Shown here piece by piece: positions 40,790-49,377 of a stretch of DNA of 64,000 nt (the stretch's first letter is position 1; every line of letters starts with the position of its first letter). The position numbers and the translations under genes are program-made. The stretch is from DASRDB01 sp035652815. Its GTDB lineage: Bacteria > Chloroflexota > Ktedonobacteria > Ktedonobacterales > Ktedonobacteraceae. Where the stretch lies: assembly GCA_035652815.1 (NCBI GenBank), contig DASRDB010000011.1, forward strand, positions 310,001 to 374,000. The letters are read 5' to 3'. The notes below the pieces were generated by a model. The model saw only the letters and a list, made by a program, of their open reading frames with translations. It made no database searches and was not told where the DNA came from.

Positions 40790-41938
40790 CTAACGTCGCA
40801 AATTCCCCAACAACGCCCGCGCAATAACAATCCTCTGTATCTGGTTGGTTCCCTCAAAGATCTGCGAGACCTTTATATCGCGCATGTAGCGTTCGACGGG
40901 GTAGTCGCGGACGTAGCCTGCGCCGCCGAGAATCTGGACGGCGTTGGTGGTGATTTCCATTGCGCTGTCGGTGGCGAAGCATTTGGCCATTGAGGCGTAC
41001 ATGCCGGAGTTCTGGCCTTTGTCGAGTTTGCAGGCGGCTTCGTAGACGAGCAGGCGTGAGGCTTCGATTTTCATTGCCATGTCCGCCAGCAGAAATTGAA
41101 TGGCCTGGAACGCGCCGATACGCTGGCCGAATTGCTCGCGCTCCTGGGCATAGCGACAGGCGACATCGAAAGCGGCCTGGGCCACGCCAACCGCGACCGC
41201 GCCGATGTTGATGCGCCCGCCATCGAGCGAATTGAGCGCAATTTTGAAGCCCTGACCTTCTTCACCGATGCGGTTCTCAATGGGGATGGCGCATTGCTCG
41301 AAGAGCAGTTCGCGGGTGGGTGAGGAGTGCAGGCCCATCTTGCGCTCCTTTTTGCCGAAGGAGAAGCCGGGCGTGCCTTTTTCGACGACAAAGCAGGAGA
41401 CGCCGCCGGAGCCTGTGCCGGGTGTGGTTCGGGCCATCAAGAGGTAAATATCGGCCTCACCGCCGTTCGTCACCCACATTTTAGAGCCATTGAGAATATA
41501 GGAGTCGCCTTTGCGTTCGGCGCGGCATTGCAAGCTGCCAGCATCAGAACCTGATCCTGCCTCGCTCAGTGAGAACGCGCCGAGCAACTTGCCGGATGCC
41601 AGAGCGCGCACCCAACGCTGGCGCTGTTGCTCGTTGCCAAAGCGGGCAATGGAGCCTGTCACCATATTATGTACAGAAAGGCCGACCGCCGTTGCCATCT
41701 CACCGCGCGCCAGTTCCTCGTAGACGATTGCGCCAGCAAGGCGACTGAGGGCGCTGCCGCCGTATTCTTCGGGCGTGGTCATGCCCATCAGACCGAGTTC
41801 GGCCATCTGAGAATAGATTTCGCGGGGGAAATATTCGTTCTCATCCCAGGCTTCGGCTTTGGGAGCGATTTCTTGTTCGGTAAAGCGACGCACCATGTCG
41901 CGAATATCTGATAACTCATCATCGAGATCAAAATTCAT
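40790..41938 (-). CDS. Acyl-CoA dehydrogenase
   Basis: A 382-residue FAD-dependent acyl-CoA dehydrogenase, the usual length for the short/medium-chain class. Signatures include GAFSLSEAGSGSDAGSL (FAD/substrate loop), YILNGSKMWVTNGGEADIYL and the C-terminal QIFEGTNQIQRIVIARALL, whose Glu is the likely catalytic base. It forms the trans-2 double bond in beta-oxidation and passes electrons to ETF. It is divergent from the MBL gene at 42038. Confidence 0.95.
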   Translation of the reverse strand: MNFDLDDELSDIRDMVRRFTEQEIAPKAEAWDENEYFPREIYSQMAELGLMGMTTPEEYGGSALSRLAGAIVYEELARGEMATAVGLSVHNMVTGSIARFGNEQQRQRWVRALASGKLLGAFSLSEAGSGSDAGSLQCRAERKGDSYILNGSKMWVTNGGEADIYLLMARTTPGTGSGGVSCFVVEKGTPGFSFGKKERKMGLHSSPTRELLFEQCAIPIENRIGEEGQGFKIALNSLDGGRINIGAVAVGVAQAAFDVACRYAQEREQFGQRIGAFQAIQFLLADMAMKIEASRLLVYEAACKLDKGQNSGMYASMAKCFATDSAMEITTNAVQILGGAGYVRDYPVERYMRDIKVSQIFEGTNQIQRIVIARALLGNLRR

Positions 41939-42037
41939 GGATTGCTCCTCTTCAAGGATTGGCTTATCTTCATTGAATTGCTTATAAATATGTTATAGTG
42001 GTAGCACATATCTAGCAGCAATCGCAAGAGGAAAACG

Positions 42038-42769
42038 ATGAGCCGATTGACACTCCTCGGGACGGGCACGTGTCAGATTGAACATGAGCGGCGAGCATCA
42101 AGTGTTCTGGTCGAATTGGATGGGTTTCTGATCCTGTTCGACTGTGGGCATGGCGTGCTGCAACGGCTGCTTGAAGCTGGCATCCAGCATAACATGCTCG
42201 ATCATATTGTGGTTTCACATTTTCATCCCGATCACGTCTCCGACCTGATTCCTTTTTTGCAGGCGGGCGCGTGGTCGCAGCGTGACCCGCGCACTTCAGA
42301 TGTGCATATTTATGGACCTGCCGGATTGCAGCATTTCATCAATGGTCTGCTCACGCTATTTACACCGTCAAGTTTTATGCAACCCGGCTACAACATCCAC
42401 GTGCATGAGATTCCTACGCCCCTCTTTTCTATCGGCCCCTACTTTTTCGATTTTGTCAGCCTGCCGCCAGCCGGAAATCATGGCTTGCGCTTCACCTGGA
42501 ACGGCAGGCATTACGCCATCACGGGCGACTCACATTTTCACGAGCGAGAGGTTGATTTTCTGAGTGGGGTTGACCTGGCAATTATCGACGCAGGACATTT
42601 GCAGGATGAGGAGATTGTGCAACTGGCGGCACGTTCGCAGGCGAAACAGATTATCTGCTCGCACCTGTACCGTGAGTTGGACGAGCATACATTGCAGGAA
42701 CAGGCGAAGGACGCGGGATACACGGGAACAATTCTGGTTGGCTGCGATTTGATGACTTTTGTATTGTAA
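42038..42769 (+). CDS. MBL-fold hydrolase (RNase Z-like group)
   Basis: A 243-residue metallo-beta-lactamase-fold protein. The metal motif is VSHFHPDHVSDL; further ligands are in YAITGDSHFHE (Asp), AIIDAGH and ICSHLYREL. The N-terminus (LTLLGTGTCQIEHERRASSV) and overall shape resemble the RNase Z/phosphodiesterase branch, though the exact substrate is unknown. AGAGGAAAA precedes the ATG. A family A repeat follows eight bases after its stop codon. Confidence 0.9.
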   Translation: MSRLTLLGTGTCQIEHERRASSVLVELDGFLILFDCGHGVLQRLLEAGIQHNMLDHIVVSHFHPDHVSDLIPFLQAGAWSQRDPRTSDVHIYGPAGLQHFINGLLTLFTPSSFMQPGYNIHVHEIPTPLFSIGPYFFDFVSLPPAGNHGLRFTWNGRHYAITGDSHFHEREVDFLSGVDLAIIDAGHLQDEEIVQLAARSQAKQIICSHLYRELDEHTLQEQAKDAGYTGTILVGCDLMTFVL

Positions 42770-42776
42770 CCACATC

Positions 42777-42860
42777 TGTCATCCTGAGCGCCGCGAAGGA
42801 TCTGCATGCCAGGTGAATCGCGTGCCACTCCCGGATATCCTTCGCGGCGCTCAGGATGAC
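42777..42860. repeat. Family A palindromic repeat (copy 6)
   Basis: Arms TGTCATCCTGAGCGCCGCGA and its complement. The GCC/GGC variant within the arms is compensated on both sides, so the hairpin is preserved. It separates the convergent MBL and WD40-kinase genes, with a trace of the middle layer (GGGGCGCATATTTCCCC) to its right. Confidence 0.88.
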
Positions 42861-42933
42861 GGGGGGCGCAGCGAGGGATGACATGGGGCGCATATTTCCC
42901 CGCATTTTGGTGACATTCATATTGCAACAGGGA

Positions 42934-44937
42934 TTATTTCGGTTCCCAGATTTGTACGGTGTGGTCAACGCTGCCTGATGCAACCAGTTTGCCATCCGGC
43001 GACCAGGCGAGCGAGGTAATGTAGCCGCTATGGCCGCGATAAGTGTGAGCGGTATGGCGCGTCATGATATCCCAGACCTGCACCATTTTATCGTTTCCAC
43101 CGGAAAGAACATAGCGATTATCAGGCGACCATGCGACAGCGTTGAGGCCAGAAGTGCTGCTGCGATGAATGAAGTACTTTTTGCCCGTCAGGCTATCCCA
43201 CACCTGGAGCGTTTTATCTGAACTGACCGAGGCAAGGCGCAACCCGTTGGGAGACCACGCTACAGCATGGACACGCCCGGTATGGCCTTTATAAGTAAAT
43301 TGCGAGCGCGAGGGGTTCAGCAGCAGAGTGAAAAAGCCGCTTTTAGCTTTGAATGGCGACCAGACCTGCACCGTTTTATCATCTGCGCCCGAAGCGATGC
43401 GTTTGCCGTCAGGAGACCATGCCAGGGTATAAACGCTGTCAGTATGCCCCTGATAGCTATAGAGGATTGTCCCATTCGCGGCTTCCCAGACCTGGATGAT
43501 TTTGTCCTCGCCACCCGAAGCGATACGCAGGCTATCAGGTGACCATGCCAGGGTGTTGACGGGCAGGTTATGCCCGCGATAAGTGTAGAGCGCGTTACCT
43601 GTTGTTGCATCCCAGACCTGTATAGTGCCATCATTGCCTGCTGAAGCGATGCGTGTACTATCGGGCGACCATGCCAGCGCCAGCACGCGGTCCCAATGCC
43701 CGCGATACTGTAAGATGTTGTTTCCCGTAGTGGCATCCCAGATACGCACCGTCTTGTCATAGCTTGCTGAAGCAAGCTGCGCAGCTTTTGGCGACCAGGC
43801 AATAGCTGTGACGCGACTGGTATGACCGCTACAGACTGCGCGTGTATTACTCTGCCGCTGAATCTGTGGTTTGTTAGAGCGGCTTGTGCGCTGTAATTTG
43901 GGCATGGTCGGCGGCTGGTAAGATGGGGGGATGGAAGCGATGCCTGTTGGCAAAGTACCCTGCGGAAGTGGATGTGTATTGCTCACTAACAACTGGGTGC
44001 TGATATGCTGCAACTCTTGCTTGATGATGGAGACGCTGGCCGGGCGCTTGTTGAGATCCATATCTACCATCTGCATGATAAGTTGTTGCAGGCGCACAAG
44101 CGCGGGTTGTTGCGGCTGGCCGGAGAGTTTCAACGGCGCGAAACGAAAAGGCGATTCTGAGGGGTCATCGCCTGAGAGAAGCTGGTGCAGCGTTGCGCCG
44201 AGGGCGTAGATATCAGCGCGTTGCGTGGTCTGTGATTTGCCGTATTGTTCCGGCGCGGCATAGCCTGTTGAGCCGAGCGCGGCGGTATCTTTGGCCTGCC
44301 CCGGTTTAAAGTGGCGAGCGATACCGAAATCGATCAGGTAGATATGACCTGAAGCGGTCAGCATGATATTAGCGGGCTTGAGGTCGCGGAAGATGATGGG
44401 CGGCTGGCGATTGTGCAAATATTCAAGAACGTTGCAGATTTGCAGGCCAATCTCCAGCGTTTTCTCGACGGAGAGCTTCTTCCCAGGCTGCTTTTCCAGG
44501 AAATCCTCAAGCGTCTCGCCCTCGATGAAGTCCATTACGAGGTACCAGCGCCCCATGTCCATAAACTGTTCGTAGATGCGCGGCAGATTGGGATGGGTTA
44601 GTCCGGCAAGCAAAAGGGCTTCGCGTTTAAAAGACGCGGTAGCCTCAACAAGTTCCTGCGAACTGAGATTGCTCTGGCTCATCTCCTTGATGGCAACAAG
44701 GCGATTGCCAAACTGGATATCCATTGCGCGATAGACGGCTCCGAAGCCGCCCTTGCCGATTTGCCCCAGAATGCGATAGCGTTGTTTGAGCAGCAGATTG
44801 GTGGAGAGCAGTCCGGTACTGGTGGTGGTAGATTTGCCGCTTGAAGCGTGTAATGGCTGACCGCAAGCATAGCAGAAGGAAGCCTGCGGGCGATTGGCCG
44901 CGCCACAATTATCGCAATAGAACGGAGAAGAGATCAT
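42934..44937 (-). CDS. Zinc-ribbon Ser/Thr kinase with WD40 propeller
   Basis: A 667-residue Hanks-type kinase. The N-terminus is a zinc ribbon (YCDNCGAANRPQASFCYACG), followed by a kinase domain (~45-320) with IGKGGFGAVYRAMD, VAIKEM, FRDLKPANIML and DFGIARH. A short basic linker without a membrane helix leads to seven WD40 repeats (for example LAWSPDSTRIASAGNDGTIQ). It should be cytoplasmic, unlike the membrane-anchored WD40 kinase at 11494-13641. ATG 44937 is chosen; an in-frame ATG at 44955 is less well supported. Confidence 0.93.
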   Translation of the reverse strand: MISSPFYCDNCGAANRPQASFCYACGQPLHASSGKSTTTSTGLLSTNLLLKQRYRILGQIGKGGFGAVYRAMDIQFGNRLVAIKEMSQSNLSSQELVEATASFKREALLLAGLTHPNLPRIYEQFMDMGRWYLVMDFIEGETLEDFLEKQPGKKLSVEKTLEIGLQICNVLEYLHNRQPPIIFRDLKPANIMLTASGHIYLIDFGIARHFKPGQAKDTAALGSTGYAAPEQYGKSQTTQRADIYALGATLHQLLSGDDPSESPFRFAPLKLSGQPQQPALVRLQQLIMQMVDMDLNKRPASVSIIKQELQHISTQLLVSNTHPLPQGTLPTGIASIPPSYQPPTMPKLQRTSRSNKPQIQRQSNTRAVCSGHTSRVTAIAWSPKAAQLASASYDKTVRIWDATTGNNILQYRGHWDRVLALAWSPDSTRIASAGNDGTIQVWDATTGNALYTYRGHNLPVNTLAWSPDSLRIASGGEDKIIQVWEAANGTILYSYQGHTDSVYTLAWSPDGKRIASGADDKTVQVWSPFKAKSGFFTLLLNPSRSQFTYKGHTGRVHAVAWSPNGLRLASVSSDKTLQVWDSLTGKKYFIHRSSTSGLNAVAWSPDNRYVLSGGNDKMVQVWDIMTRHTAHTYRGHSGYITSLAWSPDGKLVASGSVDHTVQIWEPK

Positions 44938-45145
44938 GCTAACTGCCTGCCACATCTACGGTATCGTGGCTGCATGGTAGCATAGGTTAGAACATACGTC
45001 AAGTTCGGCCAACCTATCCCATAGTCCTATAGATACCTCAAAAAAGGACGGTTTTCCGTCTATTGTGAAGAGCATAATGCTATAATATGCTTATCCGAGA
45101 GAGCGGACATGCATTTTGGCGTACACTGACTTAGAGGGGGCGTTC

Positions 45146-45529
45146 ATGTCGAAAAGAATCCTGGTTATGGATGATGACCCGACCATTGCTGACCTGCTGC
45201 GGGAGGCATTGGCCGACGAAGGCTACGAAACATTTATGACAACTCAGAGCCTGCGTTTTTATGACGCAGTGCGCGAACATAAACCTGATCTGATCTTGCT
45301 GGACTTGATGATGCAGTACCTGGATGGGCGCGACGAACTCAAGCTGATGGAGTTGGGTGACTTCCATATTCCGGTCATCGTCGTGACGGCTTACCTGGAC
45401 GCGAAGGAGGAGGAAGAGGAGTTCCGTAAGGCTGGCGTCGTGCATATCGTCTACAAGCCGTTTGACCTGGATAAGCTGGTTGAACTGGTGAAGGAGACCA
45501 TTGGCGGGCCGGAGGGATCGCGGGTATGA
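45146..45529 (+). CDS. Single-domain response regulator
   Basis: A 127-residue receiver protein. Acidic pocket residues are in LVMDDDPTIADLL, the phosphoacceptor Asp in DLILLDLMMQYLDG, Thr in VIVVTAYLDA and Lys in IVYKPF. No output domain is present. The ATG at 45146 has GAGGGGG upstream. Its TGA overlaps the plsX start codon (ATGA), so the two are translationally coupled, an unusual pairing. An AT-rich stretch with TATAAT at 45081-45086 may be its promoter, though no good -35 is visible. Confidence 0.9.
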   Translation: MSKRILVMDDDPTIADLLREALADEGYETFMTTQSLRFYDAVREHKPDLILLDLMMQYLDGRDELKLMELGDFHIPVIVVTAYLDAKEEEEEFRKAGVVHIVYKPFDLDKLVELVKETIGGPEGSRV

Positions 45530-46563
45530 GCGCAAGCGTCTACGTGGCCCTGGATGCGATGGGAGGCGATAAAGCTCCCGGCGAAACGGTCGCGGGCGCG
45601 GTGCAGGCTGCTCGTGAATATGGCATCGGCGTCTACCTGGTAGGCCGCGAGAATGCTATCAAAGCCGAACTGGCGAAGCACAACACACAGAGTCTCGACC
45701 TGCCCATTGTGCATACGGACGAGATCATTCCGATGGATGAGCATGACCCGGCAACGGCGGCGCGACGCAAGAAAAATTCCTCGATGTCACGGGCGGTGCA
45801 GTTGGTCAAAGAGGGAACGGCGGTAGGAGCGGTTTCGGCAGGTAATAGCGGCGCGATGATGGCCGTCTCGCTGTTCACGCTTGGCAGATTGAAAGGTGTT
45901 GACCGTCCCGCGCTCGGCGGCATCTTCCCTACAAAGAACCAGCCCAGCCTGGTGATTGATATGGGAGCCAATACCGATTGCAAACCGGAATATTTGCGCC
46001 AGTTTGCCCTGATGGGCGCGATCTATATGGAGCGCATTTTCGGCGTGCAATCGCCTCGCGTGGCCTTGCTCTCCAACGGCGAGGAAGAGGGCAAGGGCAA
46101 CGAGCAGGTGGTACAGGCCTATGCCTTGTTGAAAGAGAGCGCGCAAATGCTCGGCATCAACTTCATCGGCAACGTCGAGGGGCGCGATATACCGGCAGGC
46201 AATGCCGACGTAGTGGTCTGCGATGGCTTTGTGGGCAACGTGGTATTAAAGCTCAGCGAGGGGCTGGCGGAATCGCTCATTGATCTCATTCGCGAGCAGA
46301 TGACAAGCACGCTGGTGAGCAAACTGGCTGCGGCGGTACTGCGTCCTGGTTTGCGCAAGGTATTCCGCCGCCTCGATTATGCTGAATATGGCGGTGTGCC
46401 CCTGCTCGGCGTAAACGGCTCCGCGATCATCTCGCATGGTCGCTCCAATGCAAAGGCGATTAAAAACGCATTGCGCGTAGCGCGACAGACAGCCGAGACG
46501 AACGTGGCGGGGGCAATCGCTGAGGGACTGGCGAAGCTCGGCAGCGAAGCGAAGAATATTTAG
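45526..46563 (+). CDS. plsX: Phosphate acyltransferase PlsX
   Basis: A 345-residue PlsX, which converts acyl-ACP and phosphate to acyl-phosphate, the first step of phospholipid synthesis by the PlsX/PlsY route. It shows the N-terminal VALDAMGGDKAPGETVAGAV, the SAGNSGAMMAVSLF segment, VIDMGANTDCKPEYL, NGEEEGKGNE and GRSNAKAIKNAL. The usual fabH/fabD genes do not follow. A perfect hairpin shared with the convergent downstream gene begins inside its stop codon. Confidence 0.96.
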   Translation: MSASVYVALDAMGGDKAPGETVAGAVQAAREYGIGVYLVGRENAIKAELAKHNTQSLDLPIVHTDEIIPMDEHDPATAARRKKNSSMSRAVQLVKEGTAVGAVSAGNSGAMMAVSLFTLGRLKGVDRPALGGIFPTKNQPSLVIDMGANTDCKPEYLRQFALMGAIYMERIFGVQSPRVALLSNGEEEGKGNEQVVQAYALLKESAQMLGINFIGNVEGRDIPAGNADVVVCDGFVGNVVLKLSEGLAESLIDLIREQMTSTLVSKLAAAVLRPGLRKVFRRLDYAEYGGVPLLGVNGSAIISHGRSNAKAIKNALRVARQTAETNVAGAIAEGLAKLGSEAKNI

Positions 46564-46633
46564 AATAAGAAAACATCAATGCCTGTACAGCGAGCGGCCA
46601 CTCGCTGTACAGGCATTGATGTTTTCTTATTCT
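46562..46633. terminator. Perfect 33-bp bidirectional terminator hairpin
   Basis: The left arm (46562-46594, starting AGAATAAGAAAACATCAATG) and the right arm (46601-46633) are exact complements around CGGCCA. Both ends carry T/A-rich tails. The stop codons of plsX (46561-46563) and of the convergent gene (46627-46629) both fall in the palindrome, which must end transcription in both directions. Confidence 0.85.
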
Positions 46634-46971
46634 GATTTACCGACCTCTTCTCCCTGTTCGTCTTTGTGGCTTAGCTCCATCAGGATGTTGTTGGTGGTCT
46701 CGCGGAGCCGCCGGTTGGCTTCTTCCAGATCAAGAACGGACTGGATGAAGCGTTTGTATATGTAGCGAAACATGAGGAACATGATGATAAGGGTTGCGGC
46801 CCACCAGATGGCTTCCACCACCATCGTTACGACAAACGGGATTTGCTGACCGAATGGAGAGAGGGAAAAGGTTGATTGCACCACGATCCAGCCAAGTAGC
46901 GCGACAAGCTGAACCGTTACGAAATACCAGATACGCTTTGCCTGTTGCTGAATAACAGTTTGCGCTGCCAT
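46627..46971 (-). CDS. Small membrane protein with coiled-coil tail
   Basis: A 114-residue protein with two membrane helices (~12-32 and ~45-68) and a C-terminal helical tail with heptad spacing (VLDLEEANRRLRETTNNILM). No family is recognised. ATG 46971 has AAGGAGGG at good distance, so the longer frame to 47025 is rejected. The tail ends in the plsX-side hairpin. Confidence 0.6.
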   Translation of the reverse strand: MAAQTVIQQQAKRIWYFVTVQLVALLGWIVVQSTFSLSPFGQQIPFVVTMVVEAIWWAATLIIMFLMFRYIYKRFIQSVLDLEEANRRLRETTNNILMELSHKDEQGEEVGKSE

Positions 46972-47179
46972 AATGACGTACCCTCCTTTGACGAACTCCA
47001 AACCTTTCCAAATGGTTCCCACCATATATTAAACACATAAAAAATAAATAGGCAAGAGTAATTGTTACTTTTCATAGAGAAAAGGGAAATAGTTGTATTT
47101 GTACAATGTCCCTGTTTTCTTTTTGCTGCCTGGCCATAAAGAAAATCTTAAACTGGATAGCTCTAAAAAATCAGGCAAA

Positions 47180-47256
47180 TAGTGTATAATAGAATTACTT
47201 CTTGAGAGGGCTTCTCAGGCCCTTTTCTGAAGAAAGAATTGTACAGGGTGGGTTGT
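47180..47256 (+). promoter_or_regulatory. Promoter and leader hairpin, copy 1
   Basis: TAGTGTATAATAGAATTACT contains a -10 box TATAAT (47185-47190). After it AGGGC-TTCTCAG-GCCCT forms a hairpin followed by TTTTC, an attenuator-like layout. Nearly the same block precedes the next gene at 47743. No good -35 is visible. Confidence 0.5.
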
Positions 47257-47697
47257 ATGCCGACGCAAGAGGAACGGTTAGACACTGTGGAATTTAACCT
47301 TCGTCAGTTCAGGACAGAAACCGTGAAAGTGTACCAGGACATGGCCTTTGAAATGACGATGGTAAAAGGGCTGACAGAAGATGCTGTAAAGCGAATTGCA
47401 TCGCTCCAGACGCAGTTAGAGCAGCGTTTTGTGCGTATAGATACACGTATGGATGCAATGGACGCCCATCTAGGAAATATGCATACTCGCTTAACTCAGA
47501 TGGACGCCCGTTTCAACCAGATGAATTTACGCCTGGATCAGATGGATATTCGCTTCAATCAGATGGACGGGCGTCTCAATCAATTGGATACGCGGCTCGA
47601 ACGGGTGGAAACACGACTAGATCACATGGATACGCGACTTGAGCGAGTGGAAAATATGCTTGCTCAAATTCTTGCGCGCTTGCCGGAAAACCCCTGA
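47257..47697 (+). CDS. Heptad-repeat coiled-coil protein (copy 1)
   Basis: A 146-residue soluble protein starting MPTQEERLDTVEFNLRQFRT. Residues ~65-140 are a long coiled coil built of 7-residue units (MDARFNQMNLRLDQMDIRFN and onward), ending in a hydrophobic LAQILARLPENP tail. The next gene encodes a paralogue with the same first residues and the same tail. Function unknown; such proteins may be oligomerising adaptors. ATG 47257 is preferred to 47239 because homologue and paralogue start with MPTQEE. Confidence 0.65.
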   Translation: MPTQEERLDTVEFNLRQFRTETVKVYQDMAFEMTMVKGLTEDAVKRIASLQTQLEQRFVRIDTRMDAMDAHLGNMHTRLTQMDARFNQMNLRLDQMDIRFNQMDGRLNQLDTRLERVETRLDHMDTRLERVENMLAQILARLPENP

Positions 47698-47742
47698 AAG
47701 GTAGGAAATGAATCCCTGCTTCTTGCTTACTTGATGAGATTA

Positions 47743-47821
47743 TAGTGTATAATAGAATTACTTCTTGAAAGGGCTTCTCAGGCCCTTCTTTGAAGCAAGA
47801 AATGTAAGAGGTGGGGGAGTT
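47743..47821 (+). promoter_or_regulatory. Promoter and leader hairpin, copy 2
   Basis: TAGTGTATAATAGAATTACT recurs (TATAAT at 47748-47753), followed by the hairpin AAGGGC-TTCTCAG-GCCCTT. Copy 1 has one base pair fewer; the loop is identical. Both copies lie the same distance from the gene start. Confidence 0.5.
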
Positions 47822-48208
47822 ATGCCGACACAGGAAGAGAGACTGACTGTGCTAGAACAATCGTTTGCAACATTCCAGAGGGAAACAGGGAAAGCGATAC
47901 GTGAATTAAATGAGAACGCTACCATTTCGCTCGGTTTGCTGCACGCATTATCACAAGAAAGCAAACAGGCAGCATTTCGCGCAGAGTTGATGAAATTGCG
48001 CCTGGATCTCCTGGAAACTAAGTTTGATGAGCATACGAGGATACTAAACGAGCATACGGCGTTGCTGAATGAGCATACGGCGTTATTGAATGAGCATACA
48101 GCGTTATTGAATGAGCATACGAGAGTCCTGAATGAGCATACGGTGCGGTTTGACCGTTTAGAGGCGATGCTCACTCAAGTTCTCGCACGTTTGCCAGAAA
48201 AACCCTGA
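47822..48208 (+). CDS. Heptad-repeat coiled-coil protein (copy 2)
   Basis: A 128-residue paralogue of the upstream protein: same start (MPTQEERL) and same end (LARLPEKP). The middle contains NEHTALLNEHTALL-type heptads coded by a perfect 21-base tandem repeat. GGGGGAG precedes the ATG. A terminator follows at 48241. Likely a parallel coiled-coil oligomer; role unknown. Confidence 0.65.
   Translation: MPTQEERLTVLEQSFATFQRETGKAIRELNENATISLGLLHALSQESKQAAFRAELMKLRLDLLETKFDEHTRILNEHTALLNEHTALLNEHTALLNEHTRVLNEHTVRFDRLEAMLTQVLARLPEKP
48029..48145 (+). repeat. 21-base tandem repeat inside a gene
   Basis: GAGCATACG-type units start at 48029, 48050, 48071, 48092, 48113 and 48134, each 21 bases apart and in frame. 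The units encode NEHTxLL heptads. Copy number could vary between strains. Confidence 0.85.
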
Positions 48209-48240
48209 TTTATTGCCATTTAAAAGTGGTAGGCCAACGA

Positions 48241-48284
48241 ATACCCTGGTTCATGAGACTAGATCAGTGAACCGGGGTATTTTG
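48241..48284 (+). terminator. Rho-independent terminator
   Basis: ATACCCTGGTTCA pairs with TGAACCGGGGTAT (one G-T wobble) around a 14-base loop, followed by TTTTG. It lies 33 bases after the second coiled-coil gene. Confidence 0.8.
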
Positions 48285-48381
48285 TTATGCCTGATTTTTC
48301 TGCTTTGGATGGTCAGTGAAATTGTAACGAAAAAACAGCATGTTGTGTCGTCTGTAGGGTAAGTAGGAGATAGACGAAGGA

Positions 48382-48894
48382 ATGGCTAAGAGAAGAGCAA
48401 TGAGCTATAAAAATAAGGGGTCCAAATCTCGAATTACCTTTTCCATCTGGTTCATGACTGCGTTATGTGGAATTGCTTGTCTCTTTTTTGTGATACTGAT
48501 GCTGCATGAACTGAGTTTCATGAACAACAGCATAACGACGCAGGGCAGTATTCTAGATGAAGGAACAACCGGTGGGAGGAATTCGACCGCATACGTCGTG
48601 GTACAATTCTGGGATGCGCAAGGTACGAGTTGGACTGAAACGGTCTATGAAAGTGATGGCGGCTTTTCCTCCCATTTCCACGATCCTGTGGGGCAAACAA
48701 TTCCCCTGCGGTATACTCCTAACGACCCGGGCAGCATTGAGATCGATGGGATGAGTGCAGGCAGAATTCAATTGTACCTGGGAGAAAGCGCCTGGACCGG
48801 AGTAGTTTCTCTTGCTTTGGGCATATGGGGTGTCCTTCGCATGGCTCGTAAACCGCGCTCGAAACAGGCGAGCGCGGCAACCTCCTCGACATAA
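48382..48894 (+). CDS. DUF3592-type membrane protein
   Basis: A 170-residue protein with two membrane helices (~22-42 and ~135-152) and between them an extracytoplasmic beta-rich region of the DUF3592 kind: ITTQGSILDEGTT, YVVVQFWDAQGTSWTE and the signature GQTIPLRYTPNDPGSIEID. Function unknown. ATG at 48382 or 48400 (MSYKNKG) is possible. Confidence 0.75.
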   Translation: MAKRRAMSYKNKGSKSRITFSIWFMTALCGIACLFFVILMLHELSFMNNSITTQGSILDEGTTGGRNSTAYVVVQFWDAQGTSWTETVYESDGGFSSHFHDPVGQTIPLRYTPNDPGSIEIDGMSAGRIQLYLGESAWTGVVSLALGIWGVLRMARKPRSKQASAATSST

Positions 48895-49377
48895 CTCTGT
48901 AGAGCCTGCCGATCTGGCTTTAGGTATGTGTCGCGTATCAGGCGTCATTATGATTGTCGTCAATGTTTTCTTCACAATTGGCTTTGTCGTCTTGCTCATT
49001 CAGAGGTGAGTTGATAAAAGAAGGCAAATATCTCGATTCACATTTTAAGGTATGCTGAACAAGGGCACATGCTGCTATTTTGAGACTAAAATCGTTTATC
49101 CTCGTTTGCAACTGCGAATGGCTGTTCGTTAATTTAAATTGCCTCTCCTAATCCCGTAACTAGATCGATTTGTGCTATGCTTTCCCACTCATTAATATAT
49201 TTCAATTGTATGAGCATTATTTGAAACAGCATATTTTTGAAATCTCAACCTTTTCTTAACCTCATCGTAACCTACTTAACACCGCTTATAACGTAAAGTA
49301 TGTATATACAGGATAAAGTACTTATGCCAGCTTTATCTTCGATTTATTCCTTTTAGTAGTAAGTGAGGTAGGGAAAG
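48895..49377. other. Gene-poor region
   Basis: A short frame (about 48926-49009) would encode a 27-residue single-helix peptide (MCRVSGVIMIVVNVFFTIGF...), but its ribosome site is poor, so it is not called. The rest is AT-rich with no other features seen. Confidence 0.4.

Noticed and set aside
48029..48145. Regular 21-base repeats considered as a CRISPR array
   Set aside because: Units are contiguous without spacers and encode in-frame heptads of a coiled-coil protein.
48812..49009. 65-codon frame overlapping the end of the DUF3592 gene
   Set aside because: Most of it overlaps a better gene in another frame; the free part would be only a 27-residue peptide with a weak start.
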